Shown: positions 11,917-22,230, counted from the stretch's first letter. The stretch: DNA of 64,000 nucleotides from Ligula intestinalis (GCA_036362985.1 JAYGXS010000002.1:12546019-12610018), one strand, 5' to 3'. The notes: generated by a model from the letters alone, not told the origin. Made by a program: numbers and translations.

Positions 11917-12350
11917 GTGGCTACGACTCATCCCTTTCACGCCGCCAGCATGGCAAGATTGGCCACATTCATGTACGTCTACTCATTCACTTGCTCCTGT
12001 GGAGCAGGATTCAGCGGCCGAACAACGAGGTGCCTAGAAAAGAGGCTACATGAGCACATACTGGCCTGGTTAAGTAAGGGTGAAACTGGATCGATCTCGA
12101 GTCCTATTCTCGCACACCTTGTCGATACGAATAATCGAGTCGATAGTAGTGGACACCGGCGAACTTGTCCAAGAGCCTACGCCAACGGGTGCTTTCGACG
12201 GGCGAAGCAGTGGCTATACAGCTAGCGAATACAGTGATGGGTTGTTAGAGGACGCTAACACAAGTAATTTCCTTTCCGTTGCCGACCCCGCCGCCAGATG
12301 GCGATCACACATCACCCCCTCCCTCTAGTGACAGTCGTTTGCTCCGCGCA
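11917..12350 (+). pseudogene. GIY-YIG endonuclease domain of a PLE
   Basis: The frame 11917-12225 carries MYVYSFTCSCGAGFSGRTTR, then LHEHILAWLSKGE and SPILAHLVDTNNRVD. This is the PLE GIY-YIG endonuclease pattern: tyrosine block, CxC cysteines, G-x-S/I-G-R-T in place of YIG, then arginine-rich helix and HL-x-D-x-x-H/N-x-V-D. The frame then shifts; 12080-12328 covers the decayed continuation (AFDGRSSGY region), equivalent to the ATAEAVAIQLANPVL part at 51.5 kb. The domain nicks DNA for target-primed reverse transcription in PLEs. This copy is broken. Confidence 0.6.
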
Positions 12351-12542
12351 AATAACAGCAATTATCACTTCACGTACTTGACCCTGCCCAATCGTCACAA
12401 CCTAATCCAATTTCTATTGATCGTCCCCTCTCCGAGCACAAGGAGCTCTACATACCGATCTTGCAATGCGGGCGGCGTAAAAACGGCGAGTTATAATCAA
12501 AATACACTTATTAACCCTGTCTATCTGTACATTTTTCACTTT

Positions 12543-12600
12543 CGCTGCAAATATGTTGGACTGATGAACAATTGCTGACAACATAAATTTGCCCAATTGA
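12543..12600 (+). ncRNA. Hammerhead-like motif
   Basis: Plus strand: GGACTGATGA, ACAATTGCTG, ACAACATAAATTTGCCC. The CTGATGA core is perfect at 12561; the GAAA segment is mutated to ACAA. Homologous to the inverted motif at 11828-11880. Confidence 0.35.
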
Positions 12601-12612
12601 CTTTTCAAATGT

Positions 12613-12839
12613 AACACGGGAATACTTGCAGAACCAATTTAATAATTAGGCCTCGAAATCAATTATTGGATTGTGTATTGACTGCTTAGAAGATTTTGTC
12701 ATAACACTGTCGCGCAGTTCACCAATTCCATACCGTACAGGAGGTTTGGCGTCTAACTTAACAAAATGCAATTTAATCAAAAGGTTCTTGGTAGGGCACC
12801 GTGGTTCAGATGATTAATGGGCTGACTGTACAAAAACAT
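12613..12839. other. Spacer between two PLE remnants
   Basis: Nothing recognised. Confidence 0.4.
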
Positions 12840-12865
12840 GAATTTGCGAAAATTCCAATTGAACC

Positions 12866-12902
12866 TACATTTTTTTCCAACAAATTCTTGTCAAGCGTGT
12901 AA
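12866..12902 (-). ncRNA. Hammerhead-like motif (degenerate)
   Basis: The minus strand reads CTTGACAAGAATTTGTTGG followed by AAAAAATG, aligned with CTGACGATAATTTATCGAAAG at 14121. Both core segments are damaged. Confidence 0.33.
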
Positions 12903-13744
12903 ATTTATATCGTTATTACCGAAACAAACTATGCGGATTGGTATAAAAAATAGTGCGGGTGTCAGGGCAGATGTGTGTGGGAGATACTCAGAGTCAAAAA
13001 AATGATCAGTGTTAGAGGGACGGGTTTCCGAGACAGGCGATAAGCTGCGGGCTGTTGTATAAGCATCTTTCGGCCATGGTAACTGCGGTGCCGTGACGAA
13101 GTTACTCTGGGTGCACAGAACCGGTCGGCGTAACCTGATGGCTGCCGCTTCTGTCGTAGCCAACAGAGGCTTTTTTAAGGAATTTTGAATAGTTTAAGGG
13201 CACCCTGACGATCACTCGGAAGGCCTCGTTGGCATCCACGCGATTGTCTGAGTCTACCAGGTGCGCTAGAATGGAATTGTATCTGCTCTTTATTTGGCCC
13301 TTTCCTAAACATGTTCTCGTGTTCGTTTGTACAAACGCCGGCTTTGGCGCCCAGTACATTCTGCCCTATAGGAGCAGGTAAATGTATCTATGCACCTAGG
13401 AATGGTCTGGGGTGGAATTTTGTCCTTTTTTCTATCCGTATAGGATAGGAGTAGTCGAGAACATTGCGTGGGCGTTGGCTGCTGGAAAGGTGGTTGCTAT
13501 AGCTTGACTCAGGCGCCTCCTTGGAAGTTCTCTTAGTCCGTCCGTCTGAAAATGAGACGTTAATGAATATTCGTTTCTGCTCTGCTGTTAACACAGGGCT
13601 CTGGCGGCCTTTCAGCCATGTTCTTAATGATAAACCGACTGGGATATCCATTTTGTAGAAACACGCCTTCAACAATCCTAAGGTCCTCTTCGATGCTATC
13701 AGTCGAGCGGATTCTTTCCATCCCTTGCGCCAAATCTCGTGCAA
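12891..13744 (-). pseudogene. PLE linker and GIY-YIG endonuclease, frameshifted
   Basis: Three minus-strand frames follow one another. Frame 13744-13388 has KRTLGLLKACFYKMDIPVG and EQKRIFINVSF, resembling the segment between reverse transcriptase and endonuclease. Frame 13359-13102 has GKGQIKSRYNSILAHLVDS and NEAFRVIVRVPLNYSKF, the second half of the GIY-YIG domain. Frame 13163-12891 has ATTEAAAIRLRRPVLC, its C-terminal helix. The Y-x-x-C-x-C-G block is weak (MYWAPKPAFVQTNTR). Frameshifts show it is dead. Same family as the fragments at 11.9 and 51.5 kb. Confidence 0.6.
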
Positions 13745-14118
13745 AATTACGCTAAAAATTCGAACAATACGAAGTTAGGAAAATTTATATGTTGCTCAGA
13801 TCAGTCTTCTTACTATAAACCCTACTTTATATACCTCCATTAGCCCTTTTAATCAATAGTACATCAAGGACTGAGAGTGATCCAGCTTGTTTCTCTTCTA
13901 AGGTAAACTTGATAGACGAGTGTGCCGATTTACGCAGTTACCACGACCGAAAGCCGCTTATCCAACAGCCAGCAGCTTATCACCTCGCTCGACTATTTGT
14001 AACCTCTAATGCTGATCAGATTTTGTGACCCCGATCATCCCCCCACTTCCCTTGAAAACTGCATTATTTTTCTTCTTATCCGCATAGTCTATTTAGTTAA
14101 TCACCACATAAATGTAAA

Positions 14119-14152
14119 AGCCTGACGATAATTTATCGAAAGCAAACGTACT
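14119..14152 (+). ncRNA. Hammerhead-like motif, well preserved core
   Basis: Plus strand: CCTGACGA, T, AATTTATC, GAAAGC. Both conserved core segments (CTGANGA and GAAA) are intact. Stem II would be short and stem III is not self-complementary here (AGCAAAC). It lies on the inverted arm of the PLE at 12.84-14.19 kb. Confidence 0.45.
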
Positions 14153-14190
14153 TTCGCCAATTTATCTTCTGAAATACCAACTGACTTAGG

Positions 14191-15914
14191 AAAGCGGTCT
14201 TTCAGCCGTGTTCTTTGCGATAACTCAACTAAATATACGCAAGCTATTTCATTTCTAAAATGATCGGCGTAGAGGGTTTGGCTGCAGCTCGCTTTCTAGC
14301 CTGCAAAATGTTACCTTGCGTAGTAAAGGACGTCAGCTCCTTTCTTATAAATGCTTGCTTCGAGGCTAAAATCACCCAGCCTTTGCATGCTTATGTCCCA
14401 AATCGGCAGGTTCTCCCCTACTGTTACATGATGTGTTAACTTACTAGCTGAGAAGACATCAGTAATAAGCTGATGTAGCCGTGACACCATTTATTCCCTT
14501 CTGGTGACATTGAATTCGTCAAAATGTCTAACACAAAAAAGAGTGGCAGTATCAACTGCTAACCAGGACCGTCTGCAACTCATAATCATTCTCATGTCCT
14601 CCGTCTGGCTCACAAAATTACCACGACTCTTTACCAGCCCATTTCTGACAACAGTGGACTCTACTTCTCAGTGCCTGTCCTGTCACGGTCTATCGGTCTT
14701 GTGGGATTATTTCATTTTTTCTCCTAATCATTTTATCAGACAGTGAAGGGTTGGTCTCACCAGATTGAAGCATTCTGCCTTATTTCTATGATACTGTTTC
14801 GAAATGTACCCTGTCTAGCCTGTGGCATTGAGGCGATATAGAACCTGAAGATAGTCCTAAGTGAAACGGTCGGTTAAAGTACTGGAGCATGCTTATGAAA
14901 AATTATCTTAATTTTCACTCATGTTTAACTCTGAACCTGTAGCTTACGTTGTAATATATAAATCTCCCGTAAAAATGTTTTATCAACTACCTCTATTTTC
15001 ATATTCGATGCCCAAACTCAGAGTTTATACAATTTTTGCCTAAGAAAGATGTCCCGGGAGCATTAACAGCTAGCATTAAAAATACGAGGAAGACAACATT
15101 CTAAAATCTATTTTTTATCAATTATACTTGGGTTCCATTGTTTGCAACCGAAAAAAGCGCCCTCTTTTAAAAATGTTTCCATAAGCCTGTGAGTTTCCTC
15201 GCCATATTCGGTAGACTTGGCTTTCAAATTCTACCAAATTTTGCCTTGCACGCAAAATAAAATATGTATCTTCTGCAAAGGCTAGCTGAAGTGTGCATTA
15301 CGAAAAGGATTCCTTCTTGTTGTATTTCCTCGTATGTGGTGGGCTTGTTAAAGAGGCGAAATTAAAAATCTTTTTCACCAAGTTTCCGAATAGAAACGAA
15401 AAAAATGCACAAAGTATTCACCGAGCAGTTGGGGGACAGCTATTGCTGTTTTGATTTAAATTTAGACAGAGGATCATTTTTGATACGAATTATCTTTGGG
15501 CTTAAAAAAACGAATGAGGTAGAAAGGAGAAAAATACAAAGCTTGCGTTTCATTTAAACGCACCACATTTGCTGGCTTTCAGACTGAAGAAATGCGCATT
15601 AACATTTTGAACGAAGTTTTCGACTAGACATGACGTTGTTGGTTTCGTTTTGTCAATTGCAGCAGATTAATTTTAATAGCGTGAAAAAATGCCTTTAAAT
15701 TATTAGTACGCCTTAAACACCGCAAGAGGTTTTTACCTTTCGTCCAGTATATGAATTAGGCAGTTTTTGTGTTCGTCGCTAACGGCAACTGCACGAGTTA
15801 CCTTCATAGGGCAATATCCTACCAGTATTTCGGACCATATGACAAAGACACAAAGACCATAGCGAATGACGTGGTTCACTGTGTGTCCCACCGAGTGGGT
15901 TAAAAATAGTGACT
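14191..15914. other. No recognisable feature
   Basis: AT-leaning sequence. A short minus-strand stretch near 15260-15390 vaguely resembles a decayed reverse transcriptase, but not enough to call. Confidence 0.4.
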
Positions 15915-15957
15915 TTTGAAGACGACGACTCGATCGCTGGGGTAATATGTTTATCCT

Positions 15958-16003
15958 TCTGATATTTCGACATGCGTCACGGATTCATCCTGAGAGACAT
16001 TAG
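15958..16003 (-). ncRNA. Hammerhead-like motif, family H (degenerate)
   Basis: The minus strand reads CTCAGGATGA, AATCCGTGACGCATGTC, GAAATATCAG. The GAAA segment is intact and the first segment is rearranged. It aligns with the motifs at 50369-50412 and 54420-54468. Confidence 0.4.
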
Positions 16004-16069
16004 CAGAAAATGGGAGCAGAACCGGGTAAAACATGCACAGGAGTTTGCAGTATTTATAGGATACATTCA

Positions 16070-16997
16070 TCACTGCAAACATACAGTGACAATAAATGTT
16101 AATTGTCTTCTTGCGCAGGACGGCATGCGTGCTCTGGCCATTAAATCTTCATCACGCGTGGTGGACTCGAGCCTGATTATTGCTCGGCCATCTGGCCCTC
16201 CGGTGTTAGCGTAGGATGATGCGATGGCTTTTCCGTTCCCTAAGTGGCGACATGCTTTGGCCAAATTTAGTCTCAGCACCAAATATGGATCGAGCAAATC
16301 GTTACAATTGTTGATGGATTGGGGGCCCGTGAACCATGACTCAAGTAATTCTCGGCTCACCCGACTGTCACCTCTTGCAAGAATTTCTGCCTCATCATAT
16401 TTGAATGTGTGGCCGGGTCTCATTGAATGAGCCACAAACTTGAGAATCTGCATAATATCGCCGCACTGCTGCCGCGTGTTGGGAAATTCACGTCTCGAAG
16501 AGCCTGACAGTTTCTCCGACATAGTTGCTTTGCCCACAACTGCACCAGATCCTGTAGAGGATTCCACATATTGCTTGCCTTGGCAGTTGGTTTTTCGGCT
16601 TCATTATCTGACGCCTTATGGTTGCCACCGGTCTGTGTGTGACTCCAAATCCAAGTTGTGCGAGAAGGCAACCGACAGCCTCCGAGAAGTTTTTGGCCTA
16701 TTGGATCGCTCCCCAAATTTTGGGGTTGGTGCGATTTTGTTGACCATCTCGTTTACACAAGCACCGGTTGACGAAGTTGCGCGGATAGGCATTTTCTCTA
16801 AATGCTCGTCGAAGATATTGTACTTCGGCAACTTTATCTTCTGGTTCGCTGCAGTGCGTCTTAACACACCAATAGAAGGTCCTTAGGCAACACCTTTTGT
16901 GTCTGATTGGATGGTTGCTGTTGTAATTAAGTACTTGCATCGTGTTTGTTGAGCCGTCTTCTTCAATATTACTCCCTGGGACTCTCTTGTACAACAA
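16070..16997 (-). pseudogene. PLE linker plus GIY-YIG endonuclease
   Basis: Frame 16997-16698 has SNHPIRHKRCCLRTFYWCV, then KVAEVQYLRRAFRENAYPR and NFVNRCL. This is the conserved PLE segment after the reverse transcriptase (SNHP...H-K-R...AE...YL...F-x-x-N-x-YP). Frame 16867-16616 continues with RSNRPKTSRRLSVAF. Frame 16567-16070 has GHTFKYDEAEILAR, then SRELLESWFTGPQSINNCND, the second half of the endonuclease domain with its conserved glutamate in RELLES. Frameshifts separate the pieces. The GIY and YIG blocks themselves are decayed. Upstream reverse transcriptase is absent. Confidence 0.65.
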
Positions 16998-17180
16998 CTT
17001 GAGGTTAGTTTATTTTATTCGGTTTACTTAACTTATTTATATTTAAATTCAGTTTTCAGTTCAATTTTATGTTTAATATTTTCATTTTAGTTTAAAATTA
17101 TTTTTGAAGTAAATTCAGCATACTTAAACTTACGTATTTAAGTTATGAAGAAGCGGAAGACGCGATCTCTGGAACAATAG

Positions 17181-17227
17181 TTGGATTCTGAGCTTTCGGC
17201 TCCACACGAGAAGCCATCGTCAGGGTA
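17181..17227 (-). ncRNA. Hammerhead ribozyme candidate, most complete core
   Basis: On the minus strand: CTGACGA, T, GGCTTC, TCGTGT, GGAGCC, GAAA, GCTC, AG. CTGANGA and GAAA are both intact. GGCTTC and GGAGCC form a 6-bp stem II with one wobble pair. The bases after GAA are AGCT, self-complementary, followed by the C at the expected cleavage position. The one extra T between core and stem II is seen in other PLE motifs here. It lies just 3' of the endonuclease, where PLE hammerheads are expected. Confidence 0.62.
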
Positions 17228-17333
17228 AATAAAAACAAAAAATGTCAGCTACGCATATATGGGGTTGGTAAGGGAGGGGGGTGGTAGTGATAATTATTGA
17301 TTTGTTTCTGCCCATGCTACGTCAGTTCTCACG

Positions 17334-17819
17334 TTATCTTATCGTGTTCCCGATGCGAGTCCCTGGAGTAGCGGCGTGTGACTTTGAGATGGTGGTCTCT
17401 ATGCTTGTAGAGGAGCTGGTCCCTGGTTTCTGGTTACGAGCACGGATGGTAAAATAACAGGGCGGTATATCCACATGCCTGCTTATGGAGTTGTGATCTG
17501 ACAACCAGGCCTCCAGCAGTTCGCGTCCCGTCCTATTACTGGCTCGTGCCATTATCCGTATATTCAAGAAGTCGAATTCATGGCCCTCCTTCAGAGTGTG
17601 GGTAGCGATCTGGGACTGTGGGTTGCCTTTCCGCACTGCCCGTTTGTGCTTCGGTATTCGCGAGCTAAGTCGTCGCCCGGTCTGCCCTGTATAATGGCAA
17701 GAACAGTCACGACATGGCACGGGATATATGACGCCAGACTGCTCACCAACATCCAGTGGATCTTTGGTTTGCATGATTCGTGTACACATAGTAGCTATCT
17801 GGCGATGAGCAATACCCAC
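17334..17819 (-). pseudogene. GIY-YIG endonuclease of PLE
   Basis: A 161-codon frame. Around residues 27-50 it shows GVIYPVPCRDCSCHYTGQTG followed by RRLSSRIPKHKRA. This is the Y-x-I-x-C-x-x-C-x-x-x-Y-I/T-G-Q-T-x-R-x-L pattern with both cysteines present. Then HTLKEGHEFDF and RTGRELLEAWLSDHNSISRH give the conserved H, E and N residues of the family. The frame overlaps the upstream reverse transcriptase frame by 25 bases, in another phase, so one frameshift separates the domains. The endonuclease domain itself looks complete and uninterrupted. A long serine/threonine-rich tail follows before the stop. Confidence 0.72.
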
Positions 17820-18225
17820 ATCGAGCTCTGTGCCGATGCGCTTGGTTGCTTCTGAAACGTTTTTAATGTATCATGGAGGGTGCCAGAGCGTTGGTGGTCC
17901 CCTTTCGTTTGTTCCCCGTTGGGTCTGCGCGTGACGAGAACATCTAGGAACGGTAGTTGTCCAGCATTCTCTTTCTCCTTTGTGAATTGGATGTCGGGGA
18001 AAATTATTTTAAGTAGGTTTTGGAAGTCTGCTAGCCTGTGACGTTCGATTATAACGGAAGTGTCGTCCACGTATCGGCGCCAGACTGCAGGCTCAAATTG
18101 GTCGAAGGTGACTTTTTCCAGCTCCTGTAAGACCAGTTTTGCTATGAGACTGGAAATAGGGGATCCCATTGGTGTCCCTTTGGTCTGTTTGTATGTTTGA
18201 CCATTAAATGTGAAAATATTCCTTT
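17795..18225 (-). pseudogene. PLE reverse transcriptase, C-terminal half
   Basis: Frame 18169-17795 opens at MGSPISSLIAKLVLQELEK; the same frame continues upstream to about 18225 with FTFNGQTYKQTKGTP. It then has WRRYVDDTSVIIER (the catalytic YVDD of motif C), NLLKIIFPDIQFTKEKE and QLPFLDVLVTRR. These are the standard PLE reverse transcriptase blocks. The polymerase fingers and first catalytic aspartate (motif A) are missing: a 5' truncation ending near 18225, next to the inverted arm. It then runs out of frame into the endonuclease. Confidence 0.75.
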
Positions 18226-18267
18226 AGCAGAAGACGAAGAGTTGCATGAGATTGTCAATTTTAGGGG

Positions 18268-18340
18268 ATCCCTTGATTCATCGTATTTCTCTTCGAGTCA
18301 TTTGTTCCATAGATCGCGTCTTCCTCTTATTTATAACAAG
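18268..18340 (+). repeat. Inverted arm of the 17.1-18.3 kb PLE
   Basis: TTGTTCCATAGATCGCGTC is an inverted copy of the terminal sequence near 17155-17175. A decayed hammerhead (GATTCATCG ... TTCGAGTCATT) precedes it. Confidence 0.5.
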
Positions 18341-18600
18341 AATCTGGGGCACGCATATTTGCTTCTATTCGTAGTTTTGTTAGTTTATTTAAGTTCAAGT
18401 TAGTTATTTTTGAATTAACTAATTTCCAAATAGTTGCATAATTGCATATTTTAATTATAATGGGTTTTTTGACAAAGATGGGGGCATTTAAGTGATTATT
18501 TCTGCTGTTTCTACGTTTATAAGCTCTAATTTTTATTGATATTTCCTTTGTATTGCCCAGACTGTTTGCTTTTTATTTCACCCAAGAATTGACCTTGAGC

Positions 18601-19839
18601 GTGCTGATCTGTAACCTTAACTAGGATTATACCGATATATGCAAAGTTGGCGTGCGGATGGATTTCTTGTTCAGTAAACAACATATTCCAGATCTGATGT
18701 CATTCCTAGAGCCAGGTAAGGCCTTTTGCGAATAAACTAAAACCATGCACGATTTTCTACACACGGAAAGAAGACAGCATGCAGAATGTAAAGTTCAAGG
18801 TCGGGTGCAGCTGCGGATCATGTTAAAATTTATTTCTGAGTTGAAAATTTTCTTTTTTTAAAGCATAGGACGTAAAGATAAAGTTATTTGCTACCAGATG
18901 AACACGAACAAGAATTTTTTGGCCTATGTTTACTCAAATATCTAATACTCATGTTGAAGAAAAAATAAATTAGATAAATGTATACCACTGAACTCTTAAT
19001 CAGCTTTGTGGGTGGCCAAAACATGCTTTTTGAAAAACGAGCACCCTAATGAGACTGATGTACCTTAAGTGTATGCCCAATTGTAATAAAACCTTTTAAA
19101 TTACATATTTGGACATTTTTTACTTATTATTACTTGATAATTTGTTGAGTTTATTGATATTCCTGAAAAACTATTTACGGTTAACATTACACCAGATTAG
19201 CCACGCACGTTGTTTAATTGATCTTGTTAGCAGTGGGGAGGGAGATGACAAGTCAAAACTTCTTAAATTGGTGTCATCAATTACCGATTTAATAAAAATG
19301 CAACATAGATCATTAAATTGAGCGTTCTATTAGACACATGAACATAACTGCCCTTATTTCTCTCGACGATATTTCATGCTAGTAACAGGGTTTACAAACT
19401 GAGTAAATTGCCTTTTAAAACGACACCTGAGATAAGCCATTGTCCAAGGTAGCAAGTACTGTACATAAGACGAGGAAGATAATGCAAAACAGTCGAATAC
19501 TGACAATCGTTGATGTAAGTTCTTCGACCGCTAACGAAACTAATTTTTTCCGCCCTGGCTTTATGTTAGGCAGCATTTTTCGGACGCTAACAGCAGCCAC
19601 TTCTAAGTACTGGAGGAAACTGAAAGTGGTGACTAATACCTTTACTTTCTCTTTTGAATTTTAGGGCGCATTTGGACTTTGAAAGCCTAACCATTCGTTC
19701 AGTAAAATAAATGTGTAAGGAGGGCCCAACACGCGAGTCATAAACTTGGATATTCCTGAGAGCACTAGAACAAGGGAATCGGACAGGCCACTGATGCATG
19801 TAGAGCGCGCAAAGAGGGCGACCTTGAAAGGCCAACACG
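18601..19839. other. No recognisable feature
   Basis: Low-GC sequence with short frames only. Confidence 0.45.
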
Positions 19840-20240
19840 CGAGCACGAAATTACAACCACGTGCCGGGGTTTGCCATCCGTGAGGTCATGCCTGGCCAGG
19901 GCAAACAGCGCGCGTCAAGCGTCACCTGAGGACACGAGGGCTGAGGTACGACGGCTGCCTATAGATGCCACTCGTAGAGGGCCAATACTGAACAATTAAT
20001 ACGGGCCCTTAAATAGCGAGGCTGCAAGTAGAAGGGCACTCTGCTGCTGGGAGAGACGGAACTCTGTTACCGAGACACGCTGCCGACGACGCGAAACCTG
20101 CTTTTGACCGACAGGAGTTACCGATGACCAAGGACACGCTGCTAACGGGCACCCAGAAGACAACGCTAATGTAGAAGCAGAACTAGTGATAGTAATTTAT
20201 TATCTGCTTTCGTGTTCTGCCTTTTCTTCCTAGCAAGCAA
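19840..20240 (+). other. GC-richer block with TATA-like element, possible solo LTR
   Basis: Composition rises sharply against the flanks. A CTTAAATAGCG element near 20010 could be a TATA box, with a CACTCTGCTGCTGGGAGAG block about 30 bases downstream. This resembles the promoter part of an LTR, or a non-coding exon. No matching second copy was found in the window, so the call is weak. Confidence 0.2.
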
Positions 20241-20759
20241 CTGGGGGATATAACCAGTATTGACGAAACAACGTACAAGTTTATAAAAAAATGCATGGAG
20301 TGCATAATGTCAGAACAAACGATAATAAACTGTTTGATAAAATGTTCACTTGCTGAAGCTTAAACTGTCCGATACTTTTAAAAATATGCACAAATTCTGG
20401 AGTGGGAGGCCTTTTCGAGTTAGTTTAAACTACCTAAAGCATGTACAGTTGACAGAATTTATCACCACTGCTTTATAAGGAAATTTTTATACCTAAAATT
20501 ACAGCTCCACAGAAGTGGCCCTGAATGGGATGATTTTTTACGAAACACTGTGGCAGCTATTTCATTTGTTTCCGGCAGCTGTTAAATTCGCTTCCGAGAA
20601 ATTAAAAAAATGGAATGCGGTAAATCAAAAAACCATGAATGTTCACGTGCATTTTTGCGGGACATTTCGCAACTTCTTTCAAAACCATCCGCTAACGATG
20701 TGCTCCAATGACTCACACAAAATGGCATAGGCTTAATAAGCGTATGTAAATCCATTTAT
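20241..20759. other. No recognisable feature
   Basis: Short open frames without motifs. Confidence 0.4.
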
Positions 20760-21130
20760 TTTAATAGTGACCTCTACCGTATAAAATTTTAAAAAAGGCT
20801 AAATTTGCTACTAAATGAGTACAGGAAATAATTGTTTCGTTCATATATTCAATCAATTATTTTGAATTTATGAAGGCAGACAAAATCAATGATGAAATGG
20901 CATTAACTCAAATGGCCACTTTTTACTGTAGATACGTTTTGTTAGCGGTCAGAAATAAGTTCGCTGAAAAAGCCGGCATCCTACCGTGACTGAATGATTT
21001 GGTCATAGACTACACGATAATCAATAGTACAACCTTACTCAATGCCGATTAGTGAGAGAGTATCAGTCTTTCGCATATGTGGGCACGCTACGCGAATTCT
21101 AGGCCATACTGTAATGTAGATTCTCAAGAG
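20760..21130 (+). repeat. Repeat R1, partial copy
   Basis: Bases 20830-21130 match 25800-26080. Shared blocks include GGCATCCTACCGTGACTGAA, CGATAATCA, ATGCCGATTA, ATCAGTCTTTCG and CGCGAATTCTAGG. No coding potential. Confidence 0.55.
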
Positions 21131-21289
21131 GAAGAATGTCCTGTTTTCATGCTCCCTTCCCAATGAGGTACTCCTATGCTGATTGTGGCGTTTAATCATA
21201 CGCACAAGCAATTGAAAGGTTTAGATATGTTTACCTATACCGCATATCTTCCCACAAAAAGATAAATATTTTTTATGTATCAAGTAGTG

Positions 21290-21337
21290 CAAAATTTATT
21301 GGATTCATAATATTTCGGGAGCGCTCATCAATTGCAG
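21290..21337 (-). ncRNA. Hammerhead-like motif, subfamily B
   Basis: Minus strand: ATTGATGA, GCGCTCCC, GAAATATTATG. Nearly identical to 22850-22897. The eight bases between core segments cannot form a normal stem II, so this may be a relic. Confidence 0.4.
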
Positions 21338-21658
21338 CGGCTCGAATGCGTTGAAGAGTAACAAATGAAAAAATACGGAATTGAAATGGTACGGAAAGGT
21401 CACAGGTCATAGTCACTAAAGCTAATTGGTAAAGTAAACAGGTCAAAACAAGGTGGAAGGCTATTCATGTACAACCCATTCTTTCTATTTTTGACTCACC
21501 CTTTCATAAACTAGCGCATTGGTTAGTCAAGGAGTTAGAGCCAATTCGCCAAATATTTTCCAATTACACATTGAAAGACAGCTTCAATTTTATCGACGAG
21601 ATCAGGGAGCTTAATATTCATCAGAAGAAGAAGGTGCGAACACTTGAACAGGTGTTTT

Positions 21659-21712
21659 ATTTTCCTGACGTTTCGGATTCCCTCGGGAATCCTGAATCAT
21701 AGGTAATTGTAG
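21659..21712 (-). ncRNA. Hammerhead-like motif, family G
   Basis: Minus strand: CTATGATTCA, then GGATTCCC, GA, GGGAATCC, GAAA, CGTC, AGG. Stem II is a perfect 8-bp hairpin. After GAA the bases ACGT are self-complementary and followed by C. The first core segment reads CTATGAT instead of CTGATGA. Confidence 0.5.
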
Positions 21713-21717
21713 GAAAG

Positions 21718-22230
21718 TTGGAGCAGGCGCCGGATCATGAGACCGAAAGACCCACTGCCATGGCAGGAAACGGCTGGAGGTGTTTACTGGATCTGATGCA
21801 GTTGTGGACAAAGCAACTATGTCGAGAAACCGGAAGATTACTCCGGACGCGAATGGCCGAGCATGCAGTGGTGGTGAGAAAGAAAGATGCGAACTCACAG
21901 GCTGCAGCTCACTTGCCGGCACCCAGCCATATTTTTAAGTTTGACGAGGCCAAAATCCTCGCAGTAGGTGCCAACCTCATGAGCCGCGAGCTGCTCGAGT
22001 CATGGTTCTCAGGCCCCCAGTCCATCAACACCGCAACGATTTGGCGTTCCCATACGTCGTAATGAGACATTTCCTGAGCAACAGAATTAGTCAAGTGGGA
22101 AGGACTGGGTGCAGCAACAACTCTGACGGCAGCGAGCATAATTGTCCTGCATTTATAGAGCCCACATCCGACGATGGCAAGCAAACTGTGACAATTAATG
22201 AGCCATCACCGCACAAATTAAGACCTTAAG
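21718..22230 (+). pseudogene. PLE GIY-YIG endonuclease remnant
   Basis: Frame 21718-22062 has LDLMQLWTKQLCRETGRLLR then RMAEHAVVVRKKDANSQAAA, equivalent to the second cysteine, the GQTGR-like turn and the arginine/histidine helix of the domain. Next comes HIFKFDEAKILAVGANLMSR, RELLESWFSGPQSIN and NTATIW. It is close to the element at 16.07-16.57 kb (RELLESWFTGPQSIN). The frame then shifts; 22002-22229 carries the variable tail. The Y-x-I-x-C start is missing. Confidence 0.62.

Larger units (their letters stand above)
11800..12612 (+). mobile_element. PLE endonuclease remnant between inverted termini
   Basis: Positions 11800-11885 read on the minus strand match 12541-12612 on the plus strand (shared blocks CTGATGA, TTGCTG, TTTACC/TTTGCC, TTGACTTTTC). 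Between them lies plus-strand GIY-YIG endonuclease coding DNA. The same family recurs on the minus strand at 51135-51680, which shares the endonuclease tail and 3' part, including a CATGCGGGCGGCGT block. The element is 5'-truncated and flanked by inverted pseudo-LTRs. Confidence 0.6.
12840..14190 (-). mobile_element. PLE remnant with long (about 265 bp) inverted ends
   Basis: Read on the minus strand, 12840-13100 matches 13925-14190 read on the plus strand along its whole length. Shared blocks include GCAGTTACCA, CAGCAGCTTATC/CCGCAGCTTATC, CTGATCA and TCCGCATAGT. The arms contain the endonuclease C-terminus as well as the terminal hammerhead-like region. Between the arms, the minus strand encodes the PLE linker and GIY-YIG domain. 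This is the clearest case of a truncated PLE with an inverted copy of its own 3' end at the 5' side. Confidence 0.62.
15915..16997 (-). mobile_element. PLE 3' half (linker, endonuclease, terminus)
   Basis: On the minus strand the order is linker (16997-16698), cysteine-rich region (16867-16420), endonuclease (16567-16070) and terminal hammerhead-like region ending near 15915. The end block CGATCGCTGGG at 15930 is shared with solo termini at 50345, 54399 and 56276, which defines one PLE terminus family (H). Confidence 0.65.
17145..18345 (-). mobile_element. PLE with reverse transcriptase, endonuclease and inverted ends
   Basis: Minus-strand order: partial reverse transcriptase, GIY-YIG endonuclease, C-rich tract (17265-17285), hammerhead motif, terminus with GAAGACGCGATC on the plus strand. 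The plus-strand block TTGTTCCATAGATCGCGTC at 18303-18321 is an inverted copy of the left terminus, so the insertion is bounded by inverted arms. An empty site exists at 44.9 kb. Best preserved PLE of the window. Confidence 0.7.
16998..18600 (+). repeat. Repeat R3, split by a PLE insertion
   Basis: Bases 16998-17135 match the minus strand of 44930-45115, and 18365-18600 match the minus strand of 44720-44920. At 44.7-45.1 kb the two parts are continuous. The 1.2 kb between them here (about 17145-18345) is therefore an insertion, a PLE. R3 itself is AT-rich with a TTTAGTTTAA-like motif and no coding potential. Confidence 0.65.
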
